Shown piece by piece: positions 23,735-35,086 of a stretch of DNA of 64,000 bases. A program made the position numbers and the translations under genes. Origin of the DNA: Pinus tabuliformis (taxonomy: Eukaryota > Streptophyta > Pinopsida > Pinales > Pinaceae); the NCBI GenBank assembly GCA_031772625.1, contig CM062818.1, positions 1,677,242,667 to 1,677,306,666 on the forward strand, in the 5' to 3' direction. Each line of letters begins with the position of its first letter. Positions within the stretch are counted from its first letter, which is position 1. The notes beneath the pieces were generated by a model, which was not told the origin of the DNA, made no database searches, and saw only the letters and a program-made list of their open reading frames with translations.

Positions 23735-24310
23735 TTGGAAGAAACCAATAAAAACAAGGGCTTCAAGTCATTCCTTAGCAATGATTAATGGGTCCTTCTC
23801 AATCAACTCAAAGTCTTGCTATGCATGTCTGAGAAAGACATGATCTTTGTCTCCCTTCAAAGAAACATAGATAACCTCTGGATGCCAGATAAGAATTTCC
23901 CTTATCCTTTGAGAAAATTTATAATCATATTTGAAATGTGTTAGATGGTATACAAGAGTTCTATTTTCTATTGTTAGGCTCAAAAATTCATAAACCACAA
24001 TCTATGCTTTCTCCTTTGCCTCTATTGAAGGCAGATTCAAGTCCTTGGAATCAGCATAGGAGGAAATAAATGGTATTTCCTTGAAGGCTTGTAGCCTTAC
24101 CCAAAATTTCTTTGTGAGGTTAATCCTTTTGCAAGGATACCCTCTTAAACTTTAGAAGCCTGCCAATTATCCATTATTATTTTTGCCATCCCTTTTTCAT
24201 GAGCTTCTTCCTCAGCTAACTCAACATGATTAAATATAAAATATTCAATAAAGTCATTCTGGGACTTCACATCTACAGCAAAGCCTTCACATTTCATAAA
24301 TGTCAATATT
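23735..24310 (-). pseudogene. PORR-domain (organelle RNA recognition) pseudogene
   Basis: PORR (formerly DUF860) proteins bind organelle introns and assist splicing in plastids or mitochondria. Minus-strand motifs in order: LAEEEAHEKGM, FKEIPFISSYADSKDL, EFLSLTIENRTLVYHLTHF, IREILIWHPEVIYVSLKG, DHVFLRHA and FELIEKDPL. These match the second half of PORR domains closely, including the typical hydrophobic spacing. From about 24130 to 23740 a single frame is kept, but it carries stops where Trp and Tyr are expected, and the N-terminal piece is in another frame. It is dead. The PORR start and C-terminal tail were not seen. Confidence 0.85.
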
Positions 24311-24399
24311 TTCAATATAGAAATAGACATCACTCGAATCCATAAGAGGCTACTACTCCCAACTTCCAAGCTCATCCCACTAGAGCAACCTTTTGTAAT

Positions 24400-24561
24400 T
24401 CTGAATATATATATATATATATTAAAAATTAAAAAGTTAAACAAAAAAAACTAAAAAATATAAAAATAATAATAATATATATAAAAATATAAAAATAAAA
24501 ATAATAATAATAATAATAAGAATAATAAGAATAAGAATAATAAATAATAATAATAATAATT
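24400..24561. repeat. AT-rich simple sequence (TA, AAT runs)
   Basis: TA run at 24406-24422, then ATAAAA and AATAAT-type low complexity up to the SINE start. No coding potential. Confidence 0.85.
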
Positions 24562-24784
24562 AGCCCCACGGGGGTAGGCAAGTTGGTAATCACAATGCGG
24601 TGAAGTTCGTTAGAAAGGCGGGCTCCGTACTGAAGGTCACGAGTTCAAATCCCCCAGACTAACCCTGGAGCTATATAGAGGGGCGGGCGCAGCTCCCAGT
24701 GGTTATAGAGGTAGCAGTCAAAATTGACCCCGTGTAATGTGAGTCGCGAGGCTGCCCCTGTTGCCGATTCCACTGTAATCAAAA

Positions 24785-24793
<9 letters not shown>
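24562..24793 (+). mobile_element. tRNA-derived SINE
   Basis: About 232 bp with a pol III A-box-like ggcaagttgg (24576-24585) and a B-box-like gagttcaaatcc (24641-24652), spaced about 65 bp apart as in a tRNA-derived head, then a GC-richer body ending ccactgtaatc followed by 13 A. The A tail runs straight into a long TA repeat, probably grown from the tail. The TSD cannot be read because both flanks are AT-rich simple sequence. It lies just downstream of the IQD fragment, in opposite orientation. Confidence 0.8.

Positions 24794-24860
<67 letters not shown>
24794..24860. repeat. (TA)n microsatellite
   Basis: About 33 TA units directly after the SINE poly-A tail. Confidence 0.95.
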
Positions 24861-24863
<3 letters not shown>

Positions 24864-24886
24864 TGTATATGTACCTACACAAATAC

Positions 24887-25860
24887 TTATCTAAAAGGTT
24901 TTCTATGACCCCAGGTCAAAGAGGAATTGTCTAATTCAATACTAAGATCTTTCAAAGAACTGATGAACTTCTTTGATTTTGATGGTCCTGAAAGCCCTTT
25001 CAAATTGAGACTTGTATGATGAAACATGGAGCCTTTAGTGGACTTGTATGGGCCTGAACTGGCCTCTGACAAAGGAAAATATAGCCTTTTCCTTCTATAT
25101 GAAATAGGCTCTATGTCAAGAGTCCCAGGCCTCTGTTTTGGAGTACTCAGTGATCTGACCTTTCCTTTGGAAAACTTTGTAGATGCCATGTAGTTGGACA
25201 TTCTAGGAGCGCTCGACTATCATCGTCTCTCATAGAAGATGTACCTACTACACCGTTATGAAAGTTGTATCTTAGTATTTTTTACCTAAAAACATTATCA
25301 TTTCTCTTTGTTTTTGTGCTCATCAATGACATCTTGTTTGGTATGGAGGATTTTGAAAGAGGAGTAAATGGATTAGATATTATGCGACCAATGTTGGCCA
25401 ATTCTGCATTATGCTTCTTTAACTCTATATGTGAACTTTTTTGTCCAATCTCACCTATAGTTTGAAGCTTCATGTTAGAATTTTCCTTCATGGTCATCAT
25501 GTGGTTGTCCCATGGCCTGGTTTCCATCCAGTGATCTAACCAGCTCCATCCCCAGTGAGGCTTCTTGGGATCAATCTCCATCAACTTGGTCTGGAGTCTG
25601 GAATGATTTTGGAGGATTCTTCCATAGTTGTAAACATGCAATATTTACCAAAATGTGTCAAACAGATTGTTGAATTTGGCATATTAGTAGTTTCAAGAAG
25701 TAGTTAAGCACATACATGATGAGAAAATGCATAGGCCAATGCCCTCTCTCGCTTAATAACAGCCTCTATTTTGATTTGTCATCTAGCCTCAATTTCTTCC
25801 TTGGTTAGCATGTTGTTGTCCCAATCTTGTTGATGATCAGCTTCAGACTATTCAGAAACA
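24887..25860 (-). pseudogene. IQD-family (IQ67 domain) pseudogene, 3' half
   Basis: IQD proteins are plant calmodulin-binding scaffolds at microtubules and nuclei. On the minus strand an upstream piece (25716-25855) reads EEIEAR, a stop, then IEAVIKRERALAYAFSHH, the conserved end of the IQ region; it is followed by a donor-like gtatgtg and an intron of about 80 bp. The next piece has KPHWGWSWLDHWMETRPWD, the hallmark IQD block. The last piece (24887-25201) has NYMASTKFSKGKVRSLSTPK, then QRPGT and RKKRL-like text, the C-terminal DUF4005 block. A kept intron means a genomic copy. At least one stop and one frame change near 25200-25280 kill it. The IQ motifs and N terminus were not found. Confidence 0.88.
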
Positions 25861-27631
25861 ACAGTCTTTTAGTCTTTGACAAGTGCAAATGATGATTGGA
25901 CAACAAGGCGACAACAAAGAAACATGCATTATTTTCATTGAAACCAACTAAATTTCCTTAAGAAAAGAACTACAGATACACAAAACTTGCTTCTTTTGTT
26001 GGACTAAAACAATTAATGCTTTCAATAATAGAAAGAAAGAATATATGAAATATTGAAGTTGCAACATAACTTGTTTGCCATAACATACAATAAAGCAAGT
26101 ATAGATCACCAGAAACTACAAAATTTCATACTCATTGTATAAAGGCTTTGACATTAAATCTATTTCTCCAGCCAAGAATGGTCATTCCTATGTAAAAATA
26201 ATTTGAGAGTTTATAAATATGTTATAATACAATCACCCAACAGTGGAAAACAACCTCTATTCAATAGAACTTAGTGGTATTTATAAGAAAATACAGTTAT
26301 AATTGCTGACACCTTTGAGCATAGATGTCAAGGTATATGTTTCAGAAATTCTCTACTTGTCCTTGTCCTTGGATAATTCTATTGGTGAAAGGCAGAATTT
26401 TGATCCTTCTACAAGTCACCTACACAACATCATGTTGTTTAAATGAAACTTTACATCTTTGTAATGCTTTATGTCTCACCTTCAACAAATGGGGAAGTTA
26501 GTTGCACATTGTAATCAAACAAAAAAAGATTTGTTAACTGGAAATGGTACACATTATTATCATGATCAGTGAAACTAAAACTAAGAAAATTGTAGCCCCA
26601 GCTAAAAGGAATTTATTTTTTGCAAGAACTTGTTGCCAAGATAATTGAATCCTCAGATCTTGACTTCTCAAGATACGATGATACCTTTTTTGAGGTCATG
26701 ATTTGTTTTTTTTGTTTAATATGATTCTATATTAGACATATTAGTGCCTTCTTGGGTAATTTCAATGGATCTAATGTCTGTGATGATGTATGAGTACTGT
26801 CTTTGAGGTTGGGTTTTAATTTTTAGTTAGAAATCCTTACCTTTTTGGTTATATGATTCCATGCCCTTGTCTATTGGATTTTTTGCACACATATCCTGAT
26901 AGATTGTGTTATAAGTTGGAGAGCCATAAATTATAAGTTTGTTGACAAGGAGTTTCCTTCATATAGTATAAGTAAGCTCTGGAACCAATGTGGCCCTTCT
27001 TCAAAGGTTTGGATGCATTTTGAGTTTGTCGAGCCCTTTGAGAGTGACTTCATGATCATCTTGGTTTTTAGATCAATTTCTCATTGTGGTTGGTGGAGTA
27101 GGTCCATATGGAAATAATCCATTTATAGTTTGATACCTAAAACAAAATCTACTCCAACATTTGTGAGTCTACCATGGTAGGGTTTTGCGTTGTGCATTGG
27201 CCCTTCACACTTAATGTTGATGAAGAAGTGTTCAAAAAGCCCAAATGCTCAACCTGTTTCTCATCGGGAATGTTCAGTGTGCTATTAGGATAAAGTATAA
27301 CATTTACACATTAATTTTTAAAATCTATTTAGCTAAAAATTTGTATGCCTTGGTATCCATTTCGATGAAGTCGTCAAGGGTAAGGTATCTATTTCACTAA
27401 AGTCACCTAAGACTTGTACATTCACTTGAAATAGTCCACTTGAGAATATTACAATATAGTGTAGCTTGCTTATAATATTTGAGGAAGATCTCTTTAGCTA
27501 ATTTAGTTGTGTCTCAGAATCTATTCCCATTTCAGTGAACATGTCTCTAAAGGATTTGAACCTCAGTAAAGGATATGAAATATGCCCACATTACCATCAA
27601 ACCAAACCATGTTAACATCAGGGATGATTAT
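25861..27631. other. No gene seen
   Basis: AT-rich sequence upstream of the IQD fragment. The missing N-terminal IQD exons were looked for on the minus strand and not found. Confidence 0.4.
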
Positions 27632-28400
27632 TTGGAATGGCATAAGATTGACTAGGCTTTATTTTTTGTGGAAACGATAATATTGTGCCATATATGGGAA
27701 TGTTCCTCCATTTGGTTTGGGTGAGATTGCAGCTTTTGGATTAGAATTTGCTGCCCCTAAGCTAAAGGAAATATATAGTGCAGCTCCTTGGGATATGGAA
27801 ATATACAGTGCAGCTCCTTGGGGGTGTGTTTTTAAGAACTTCCAACCAAAAAAGAAAATCTCAACTGTGATCCTGCCAGAATCTTCTATATTTGGGTTAT
27901 TATTGAGTTCAATATGATTTTTTCGATCACCTTCATTAGGAAAGGGGTCACTCTAGGGGATGGTAGGATGGTCTGACAGTTTGGGAGAAGGTATCTGGAA
28001 TGTTGTAAACTTGATTAGTCTTTAATTTTTGCTGAAATATCGAGGTTGTGCCACATAATGGGATGCTACACCTAAAACCATTTGATTTGGGCAAGATTTC
28101 TATTTTTGGATAAAATATAGTTGCACCTAAGCAAGAGGAAGTATGCAATGCGGCTCTGTGAGATGTGTTTCTCAAATAATTTATATCCTCCAAAAATTCT
28201 AAACCTCGACTAAACTACTCTTCTGGGAATGGGTTATTGTTGACTTCAATGCTCTCTTTTCTCTCCCCTTCACTGCAAAAGTTATTTTTCTAAAGGTGGT
28301 TGGAGGATCTGATTGGGAAGAAGTATTTGGAATGTCATAAGGTTGATTAATCTTTTTCTTTCCACAAATTGGTGATGTTGTGCTACAAAATAGGGATGTT
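27632..28400. repeat. Diverged tandem repeat, about 350-bp unit
   Basis: The landmark tggaatg-cataag-ttgatta recurs at 27632, 27995 and 28327, with shared order of later motifs (gtgccacata, atttgg-tttgggc-agatt, cctaagc). Units are about 363 and 332 bp and clearly diverged. A smaller duplication of 30 bp (two copies of acagtgcagctccttggg-like text) lies at 27773-27823. Not coding. Confidence 0.7.
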
Positions 28401-29321
28401 ACTCCTTTTGAGTTTTATGTAAGAATGCAGTTTGTAGATTATTGTGGTTACATTATTTTCAACTAGGATGTGTAGGGACCTATCCCATCGAAAAAAAATC
28501 CCATACCTGATGTTTCGGCACTTTGGGGACATGGGGAATCCTAGGAAATGTCCTTGAACAACTGGGGACTTTATCAAGGAGTTGTTGGCCATCTCCATGA
28601 TGTTCAAGACAGATTACAGGGATGTTTTAGATAGATTTTGGGGATGTTCTTGGCATATTTCATAGATGTTTTGGGAAAATCCAAGAATATTCCGTAGCAT
28701 GTATCTTCAGTTTTGACAATGGACATTGATGATTGGAAAATATGAACATTTTTCCCATTTTTTTTGTATTACACTAGATCTAAATTTGCTATACAAGTTG
28801 CAACCAAAAACATTGGTTTCGAATGATGGGATTCAATTTGGGATTATAGTGATTTAATTATTCTCTTTTCAATGACAACATTACATCAAGCAAAGCTTGC
28901 ATGTAAAAAAAACCAAGAAATACAACATTTCAAAGGGCTAATCCTTTTGCCTTTTGTTCTTTTTCTTATTCTTGGGGTCATCTAAGGTTTTACATATTAT
29001 GCATGGGTTTTTAGGAGTCATTCAATTCCATTTCTTCCATCATCCCAGCCTCAAACGTTGTGAAAACAATCAGATAGTTGTGACTTGGATTGTGTATTAG
29101 ATGTTTGAACAAATTTCCTATTCAAGCACCCTTTTAATCTCAAAGATAAATTTAATCTCTTTACAGAACCAAGGTATTTTTTCGTGTTTTTCAAGATAGT
29201 TGTAAGAATTTGTAGAAACTATTGAGGAGGGAATGCCTTCAAAGTTTTAACATAATGACCATTTACAAAAAAAATGAGGAAGGATATATATTTTCTTATT
29301 TAATCCTTTGAATCTGATAAG
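28401..29321. other. No gene seen
   Basis: AT-rich sequence up to the left TSD of the chromovirus. No recognised feature. Confidence 0.4.
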
Positions 29322-29326
29322 TTTTT

Positions 29327-29659
29327 TGTTATGAAACTAGCTCACAAAAATATAGAAAAGAGAGATAAACGCCTTAGAATTTAGCCTCTTCGAGGGGGAA
29401 CCATCCTTTACATTACATAAATGAACAATTCTTGGATGATACAAATGACAATACCTACTTTCTATATATAGGAGTCTAAGGGGTCATAATATAATCAGAG
29501 CCGACATAACAATAATAATGTAAGGGCACAATAATAACAATAGTGGGATTCTATGGGGCACAATAATAACAATATGGGGACTACATGGGCACAACAATAT
29601 AATAAGGGATTTGTACTAATAAAAATAAGGGGTTACAATAGTAGTATAGGGACCTAACA
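29327..29659 (-). repeat. 3' LTR of the chromovirus
   Basis: 333 bp, TGTTATG...CCTAACA as written on the plus strand. A TATA-like block ctatatatagg lies at about 29462-29472. Same family as the solo LTR at 5069-5401. Confidence 0.95.
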
Positions 29660-29689
29660 TGCCCCTCTCCTTCAAAAAGTGTTGTACTC

Positions 29690-31740
29690 AACGCTTGAGT
29701 AGTTCTTGATGCTTCGGTATAAAATTCTTGTCCTCCCATGTGGAATCTTCAGCGGGTAAATTCTTCCACTTGATGAGATAATCTGAAATTGATCGATTTC
29801 ATAGCTATCAGGTTCTTGTTTTTGTGACTACTCCAGGTTCCAATACAATTTTTCCTTCCTCATCAAGTTCTAGCAATATTGTTTGAACTAGGATCTTTTG
29901 CAACTTTTGAATGAGTGGCCACACTTCTTTTTCATTCTTCCATTCATCCATTGCTTCGTTTATCAAATTTGGTTGGATAATTATACCAACCTCTAGCATT
30001 TGGCAACCATACATTCAATTTCACTCCTTTGGGCATATGGATATATGTAAGGCATGATGTTTGGAGGAACACTTCATGGAATCAAATGAATAGCATGATC
30101 ATGATCACAAATAGGTAGGAGGCCTTTGGGAGTCTCAAATACCTTGGAATGATTGTCCAAGACTTTTTGGAGATTTGGAGAAATAGATGATTTCGATGTG
30201 GGAACCTCTAGCGAACATAATTGTGCAATTACGCCTCTTTGTTCTTTCTTTAAAATCTCTGTCATTCCATTAGAGCTGATTATCTTCCCTGGTTTCCCTG
30301 TGATACCCCTTAATTCAACTTCCTTTCCTTCCGAAGAAAAATTCATGAAATGTTCTTGAAAATTAAAAGCTATTGTACCCAAGGATTGTAGCCATTAGAC
30401 TCCTAGTACAACATCAGCACCACCCGTTGGAATGGAAAGCATTGGGCTATTCAATACATATTCTCCCATGGATAGCTTGATATTATGGCACTTTCCAAAG
30501 AAATTTATGGTTCCTCCACTTGCAACTATCACTTGACACTATGGTGCTGGACATAGGAAGCAATTCAATTCCTTGGCTATCTTACAATGAATAAAATTAT
30601 GGGTACTACCCGAATCAATTAACATTACTACCTTTTCCTTCTTGATATGTCCTCTATCTTGATAATTTGAGGAGTGGTAATTCTTGCCAATGCATTACAA
30701 GATATGGTCGGATTCATTTCTTCTTTCTTGATGTGATCTTTCACTTCTTGAACCTTTTTCTTCTTGATATGTCCTTCTATCTTAAGAGTTTTACGAGTGG
30801 TAATTCTTGCCAATGCTTCACAATATATGGTTGGATTCATTTATTCTTTCCCTGGGGTTGGTTCCTGGTGTATGTCCTCTTCTTTTGATGTTTCTTGATC
30901 CTTTCTTCCTCCTCTTCACAATCTATGTAAAATAATTTCTTCTCAGCACACTTATGACCTTTAGTGTATTTTCTATCACAAATGTAACAAAGCCCTTTTT
31001 CTCTTTTTTCTTCCAATTGTTGTGGTGTAAACATTATAGGTTGTGGAAGGCTAGGAGCAAAAACACTTCCATATTTATAGTTGTGAGTGGTGGGATTCCT
31101 TGTTTCCATAATTCCGCTTTCAATTTTTCTTGCCAACCTGAATGCCTTCTCCAATGAATCAGGTTCCCAAAGACGAACCTCATGTTGAATGTTATCCTTT
31201 AAAGTCCCTATGAAGAAATCAATCCTTTGCTTCTCTGGAATATCATTTACCCTTATATTCAATTTTTGAAAGTCCTCAATGTGCTCTGCCATTTAACCCT
31301 TTTGTTTGAGATTTATCAATTGGCTAAAGAAGGTGTTTCTCTTTGTATCCTCATAATGTGCTATCATTTCCTCTGTGAAAATTGACCACGTGACAAGTGG
31401 TTTATGAGAACAAATCCCTTCATACCATAAAAATTGATTCGGTTCTAAATATAAAGATGCAATACGTACCTTTTGTAACAGTTGCACCTCATGTAGATCA
31501 AAATATTTCTCCATCTATAGTATCCATGTTATGGGATCTTTGCCATCAAACTTCCTCATATCTATCTTTGGAATATGTTGGATCTTCAATCCAACATTAG
31601 ATTCTATGAAATCATGATCAACATTAATTTTTTTCTCATCACGAGTTTCCTCTACTACCTTTTTTCCATTAGGAGAACTTGCTTGTAGCAGCTTTGTCCC
31701 ACCTTCCTTCAAACCTTCCATGTCTTTCTTCAAAGCTTAC
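29690..31740 (-). pseudogene. Chromovirus gag-pol remains
   Basis: Gag spans about 31740-30840, with the DFQKLNIRV and GTLKDNIQHEVRLW type helices of Ty3 gag followed by one zinc knuckle and a basic tail. Next come protease-proximal and pre-reverse-transcriptase parts (about 30640-30070) and, next to the 3' LTR, a chromodomain that in this family targets integrase to heterochromatin. The set is broken and cannot act on its own. Confidence 0.85.
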
Positions 31741-32049
31741 ATGCCTTTCTTCCAATATTCTTTCATATCATTTATACCATCTTCCATGGAATAGATATAA
31801 CTATTTATCTTAGCTTCGATCGCACTCTTCAAATCATCTATCCAATTTTGATTACTAGGTGTTTCTATTTTCTTGATTCGAGTCATTCTTTTTCATGCTT
31901 TTAGGACCTCAATCTTGAATTTGTTGTATCTCTAAAATTGTGGATCTCCAAGGTCTGAAATTGCATCTTGTAGTAGCCCTCTGAGTCTTCTTTCTAACCC
32001 CGTAAGTCTGATCAAGATTTGATTCTCCAAGGAAGAGTTATGTCAAATC

Positions 32050-32640
32050 TCCCACGATGACCTGATTATAGACTTGTTCAGTAGAGAAAACTTGTACGAA
32101 GTGTCACGTGTCACTGTTTCAACCTTAGGTTCTGAAAATGATACCCAACAAACTACAGTCCATCTGATTTCTGTCATTTTTTATGAAATTTGAATCAAAT
32201 GCTCAGAGAGAGAGTTATGACGATTTTTCCAAGGTCACCTGTTTGGGATGTAATTCGGGGGCTTGCAGAAACCCTAAATGTCTTGGACCGTATCTCCAAA
32301 AATATAGCGAAGAAAAATCTAAAATTTGGGCCCAAGCTTCACCAATATTTTGGCTCAAATGGGTTTTAATTTCAAAGTCTGACCCTTCGTAGAAAAAAAT
32401 TTATAGCGAAAATTCCACGATGACCTGTTTGAGATGAAATTATGGAGCTTGCAAAAACCCTAACTTCCTCAAATCATATCTCCGAAAATATAGCGAGATA
32501 AGATCTGAAATTCGGACCCGAGGTTTAGACTGATTTCTTCTCAAATGGGTTTTTTTTTAGCTTCTTAAACTTCGTAGTGAAACAATTATTGAAAAAATTC
32601 CACGATGACCTGTTTGGAGCAATGAAACCCTAGAATCCAA
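32050..32640 (-). repeat. About 185-bp tandem repeats in chromovirus leader
   Basis: The motif cgatgacctg(t/a)tt recurs at 32055, about 32233 (diverged), 32418 and 32603, with shared gaaaccctaa and atatctccgaaaatatagcga blocks between. The repeats sit between the primer-binding site and gag, in the untranslated leader, where packaging signals lie in this family. The function of the repeat itself is unknown. Confidence 0.82.
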
Positions 32641-32655
32641 AGCTTGGATACCAAA

Positions 32656-33733
32656 TGTTATGAAACTAGCTCACAAAAAGATAGAAAAGATAGATCAAAG
32701 CCTTAGAAATAAGCCTCTTCGAGGGGGAAACCTCCTCTACATTACACAAATGAACAATTCTTGGATGATACAAATGACAAGACCTCCTTTCTATATATAG
32801 GAGTCTAAGGGGTCATAATATAATCAGAGTCGACATAACAATAATAATGAAAGCGGGGGATGTGGTGGAGTCATTATACTTTATCTATCTAATACACATT
32901 ACTTTCACATTTGCCATGGGTTTGGGAGATGGTACAAATAACTTTGCAGAGTTGCTTACACTCCAACATCTTTTACATTTTTCAATTCTCAAACAGTGCA
33001 GACACATACAAATTTTTGGAGATTCCAAAATAGTCATAAATTGGTTCAACAACACAACATCATGCCATGCATATACTCTGAGAACTATTTTGGATGATAT
33101 TGTTTTTCTCAAAACACATTTTGTTCATATCTCATGCACTCATATTTACAGGGAGCGTAATGAAGGTGCGGACAAGCTATCAAAAGAGGCAACGCATCGT
33201 CCTCGAGGAGAATGGATGATCACAGAGCACACACCTGAGCGGACCTATCAGTTCTTCCACAGACCATATATGGATCAGGAACTACGGAGGGCAGACAGGC
33301 CCTAATATCAACAGTCTTTAATAGTCTTTTACAATTTTTCTATTATGTAATTATCACTTTTTGGCAACAAAACAGCAAACACCATTGGTGAATTTTTGAA
33401 TATGTAATTATTTTATATATGAACAGCAGTCACTAGCACACCCAACACAGGGTCTTTTTGTAGAACTTACAGTTCAAACTCTACACAGCTGACTATGGTC
33501 ACAGTACTTGCATATGCCTATGGCATTTACAGCATGTAATTTTCAACAAATTAATGGAAATTACGATATTTTCTCCCCGGGAAAAAAAATAATGTAATGG
33601 CACAATAATAACAATAGTGGGCTTCTATGGGGCACAATAATAACAATATGGGGACTACATAGGCACAACGATATAATAAGGGGGTTGTACTAATAGCAAT
33701 AAGGGGTTACACTAGTAGTATAGGGACCTAACA
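32656..33733 (-). repeat. 5' LTR of the chromovirus, split by a LINE
   Basis: LTR sequence 32656-32849 resumes at 33588 after the LINE. The joined LTR content matches the 333-bp 3' LTR. TATA-like block at about 32791-32801. Confidence 0.93.
32850..33587 (+). mobile_element. 5'-truncated LINE tail with RNase H, inside LTR
   Basis: A 738-bp insertion that interrupts the LTR, flanked by AATAATG (32843-32849 and 33588-33594, the right copy overlapping the A tail) and ending ctccccggg plus about eight A. The 152-residue frame shows TFAMGLGDGTNNFAELLTL, then FGDSKIVINWFNN and ERNEGADKLSKEA: three of the four catalytic blocks of the plant-type RNase H with their Glu, Asp and Asp kept. The first Asp block was lost by 5' truncation. 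About 280 bp of 3' UTR follows. It is a different family from the LINE at 11827, as the 3' ends do not match. A processed host RNase H copy is the alternative. Confidence 0.85.
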
Positions 33734-33738
33734 TTTTT

Positions 33739-34136
33739 CACCATAGTTATGGGATCTATGTTACTACATGTTCGAATCCACTCAAGATATGTTTCAAGTT
33801 TGGAAGTGTTGGAGATCCACTTGGGATCTGTTTCTAGCCAAAAATGTCCAACGATCAGATCCTTAAAAACTTTTTTCAAAATGTAACATAAAATATAAAA
33901 TAAAATTTAAAAAAGGCCAAGTATGGGGACCTAAAATCCTAATTTTTCCTTATAAAACAACCCTTCCCTCATCCTAAAATAGACAAATCTGAGCCTTTCA
34001 TATCAGTTTGCATTTCTAAATTTTGTAATAGAGATTTGTAGCGAAACACATTTGAAAATGTGAATTTTATATGTTTTTAATAAGTGTGGACACATGTTTC
34101 TAATACCATTTTTTTGTATCCAGATCTTAACTTTAA

Positions 34137-34205
<69 letters not shown>

Positions 34206-35001
34206 CTTTTTGTTGTGTGTACAGTTTCCCTTTATCTAGATCTTGAGTTTTAAGAAATCTGGTGTATCAGTATCTACATGTGTATATGTTTCTATGCAAC
34301 TTAGCTTTAGTACTTATGAAACATGGAGGTGATTTAAATAGTTCTAACTTGTCATATTTCAAGAGAATAGGAATAGTAGATTTTGTTGTAATTGTAATTT
34401 CTAACTTCTTGTGTGTGTGTTAGCAAGCTTATCAATTTTTTGTGATGTAATTTGAACAAAATATACTTACGTTTTGGGAATATGCAATAGGTTTGAAAGA
34501 GTTAAAGTGGTCAAAGTTGTTGCATGTAAGAGGTTGGTATTAAGAATTCAAAGTCGGGCATGTGTTCTTGAGAGGGAATGTAAGGACCTAGAAACTGAAC
34601 TCTAGGAAGAAAAGAAAAGACACAACTCTACTTTGGTAGAATTCAAAAACCTTGAAAGGGAAAGGTACATCCTCAGATTTGCATGCACTCTCGTTTTCTT
34701 CTACTCCAGTTATAATGATAAATGTTGTGTTGATATTTTCCTATGGTCTTGTAAGGTAGAGTGAATAATGATTAACTCTGTTACTTTTTATTTTAAGGAT
34801 GGAATCACTGTTAAGCATATTTCTTCTTCCCTGTGCTTTTAAGAAGTTGTAGGTGTGTTATTGCTTTCCATAATGCTAAACATAATATTCTTTTTATGTT
34901 CTTGTTCAAAATTTTAATGCTACATTGTGCTTCTACTCTTATGTGCATGAAACTTGAAGGTATCAACTTTACCAAAACCGATGATTGCAGCAAGGGAAAC
35001 C
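33739..35001. other. Unassigned; microsatellite and coding-like piece
   Basis: No complete gene. At about 34500-34690 the plus strand reads CKRLVLRIQSRACVLEREC, then after one stop EEKKRHNSTLVEFKNLERER, which looks like a coiled-coil exon of an unknown gene. The compound microsatellite lies at 34139-34204. The right end is the TSD of the PLE insertion. Confidence 0.35.
34139..34204. repeat. (TC)n(TA)n compound microsatellite
   Basis: About 17 TC units followed by about 16 TA units. Confidence 0.96.
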
Positions 35002-35086
35002 AAGGGTTATATTGTTGAATTGAGGCTTCTGTGATCCATAATAGTTATAAGTAGAACTTCGGCGTAAATCACATAAAGAGAGACAT

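Larger units (their letters stand above)
29327..33733 (-). mobile_element. Ty3 chromovirus, both LTRs, nested LINE
   Basis: Minus-strand LTR retrotransposon with a 5-bp TSD TTTTT (29322-29326 and 33734-33738). Parts in transcript order: 5' LTR (33733-32656, containing a LINE), primer-binding site (32655-32642, tggtatccaagc, like the initiator-Met tRNA site), a leader with tandem repeats, gag with a CX2C...HXC knuckle (CYICDRKYTKGHKC near 30970), a pol region just before the reverse transcriptase (ETPKGL, DHAIHLIP near 30080), a chromodomain (DYLIKWKNLPAEDSTWED, about 29720-29790) and the 3' LTR. The chromodomain places it in the chromoviruses. It is broken, with many breaks. By hand count the LTRs differ at about 22 of 333 positions (6-7 per cent), which at slow conifer rates suggests an insertion many millions of years old. 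Confidence 0.92.

Noticed and set aside
32847-33305. A host RNase H gene of 152 residues
   Set aside because: It is bounded by TSD-like sequence and an A tail inside an LTR, lacks the first catalytic block, and has no promoter or introns; a LINE end explains it better.
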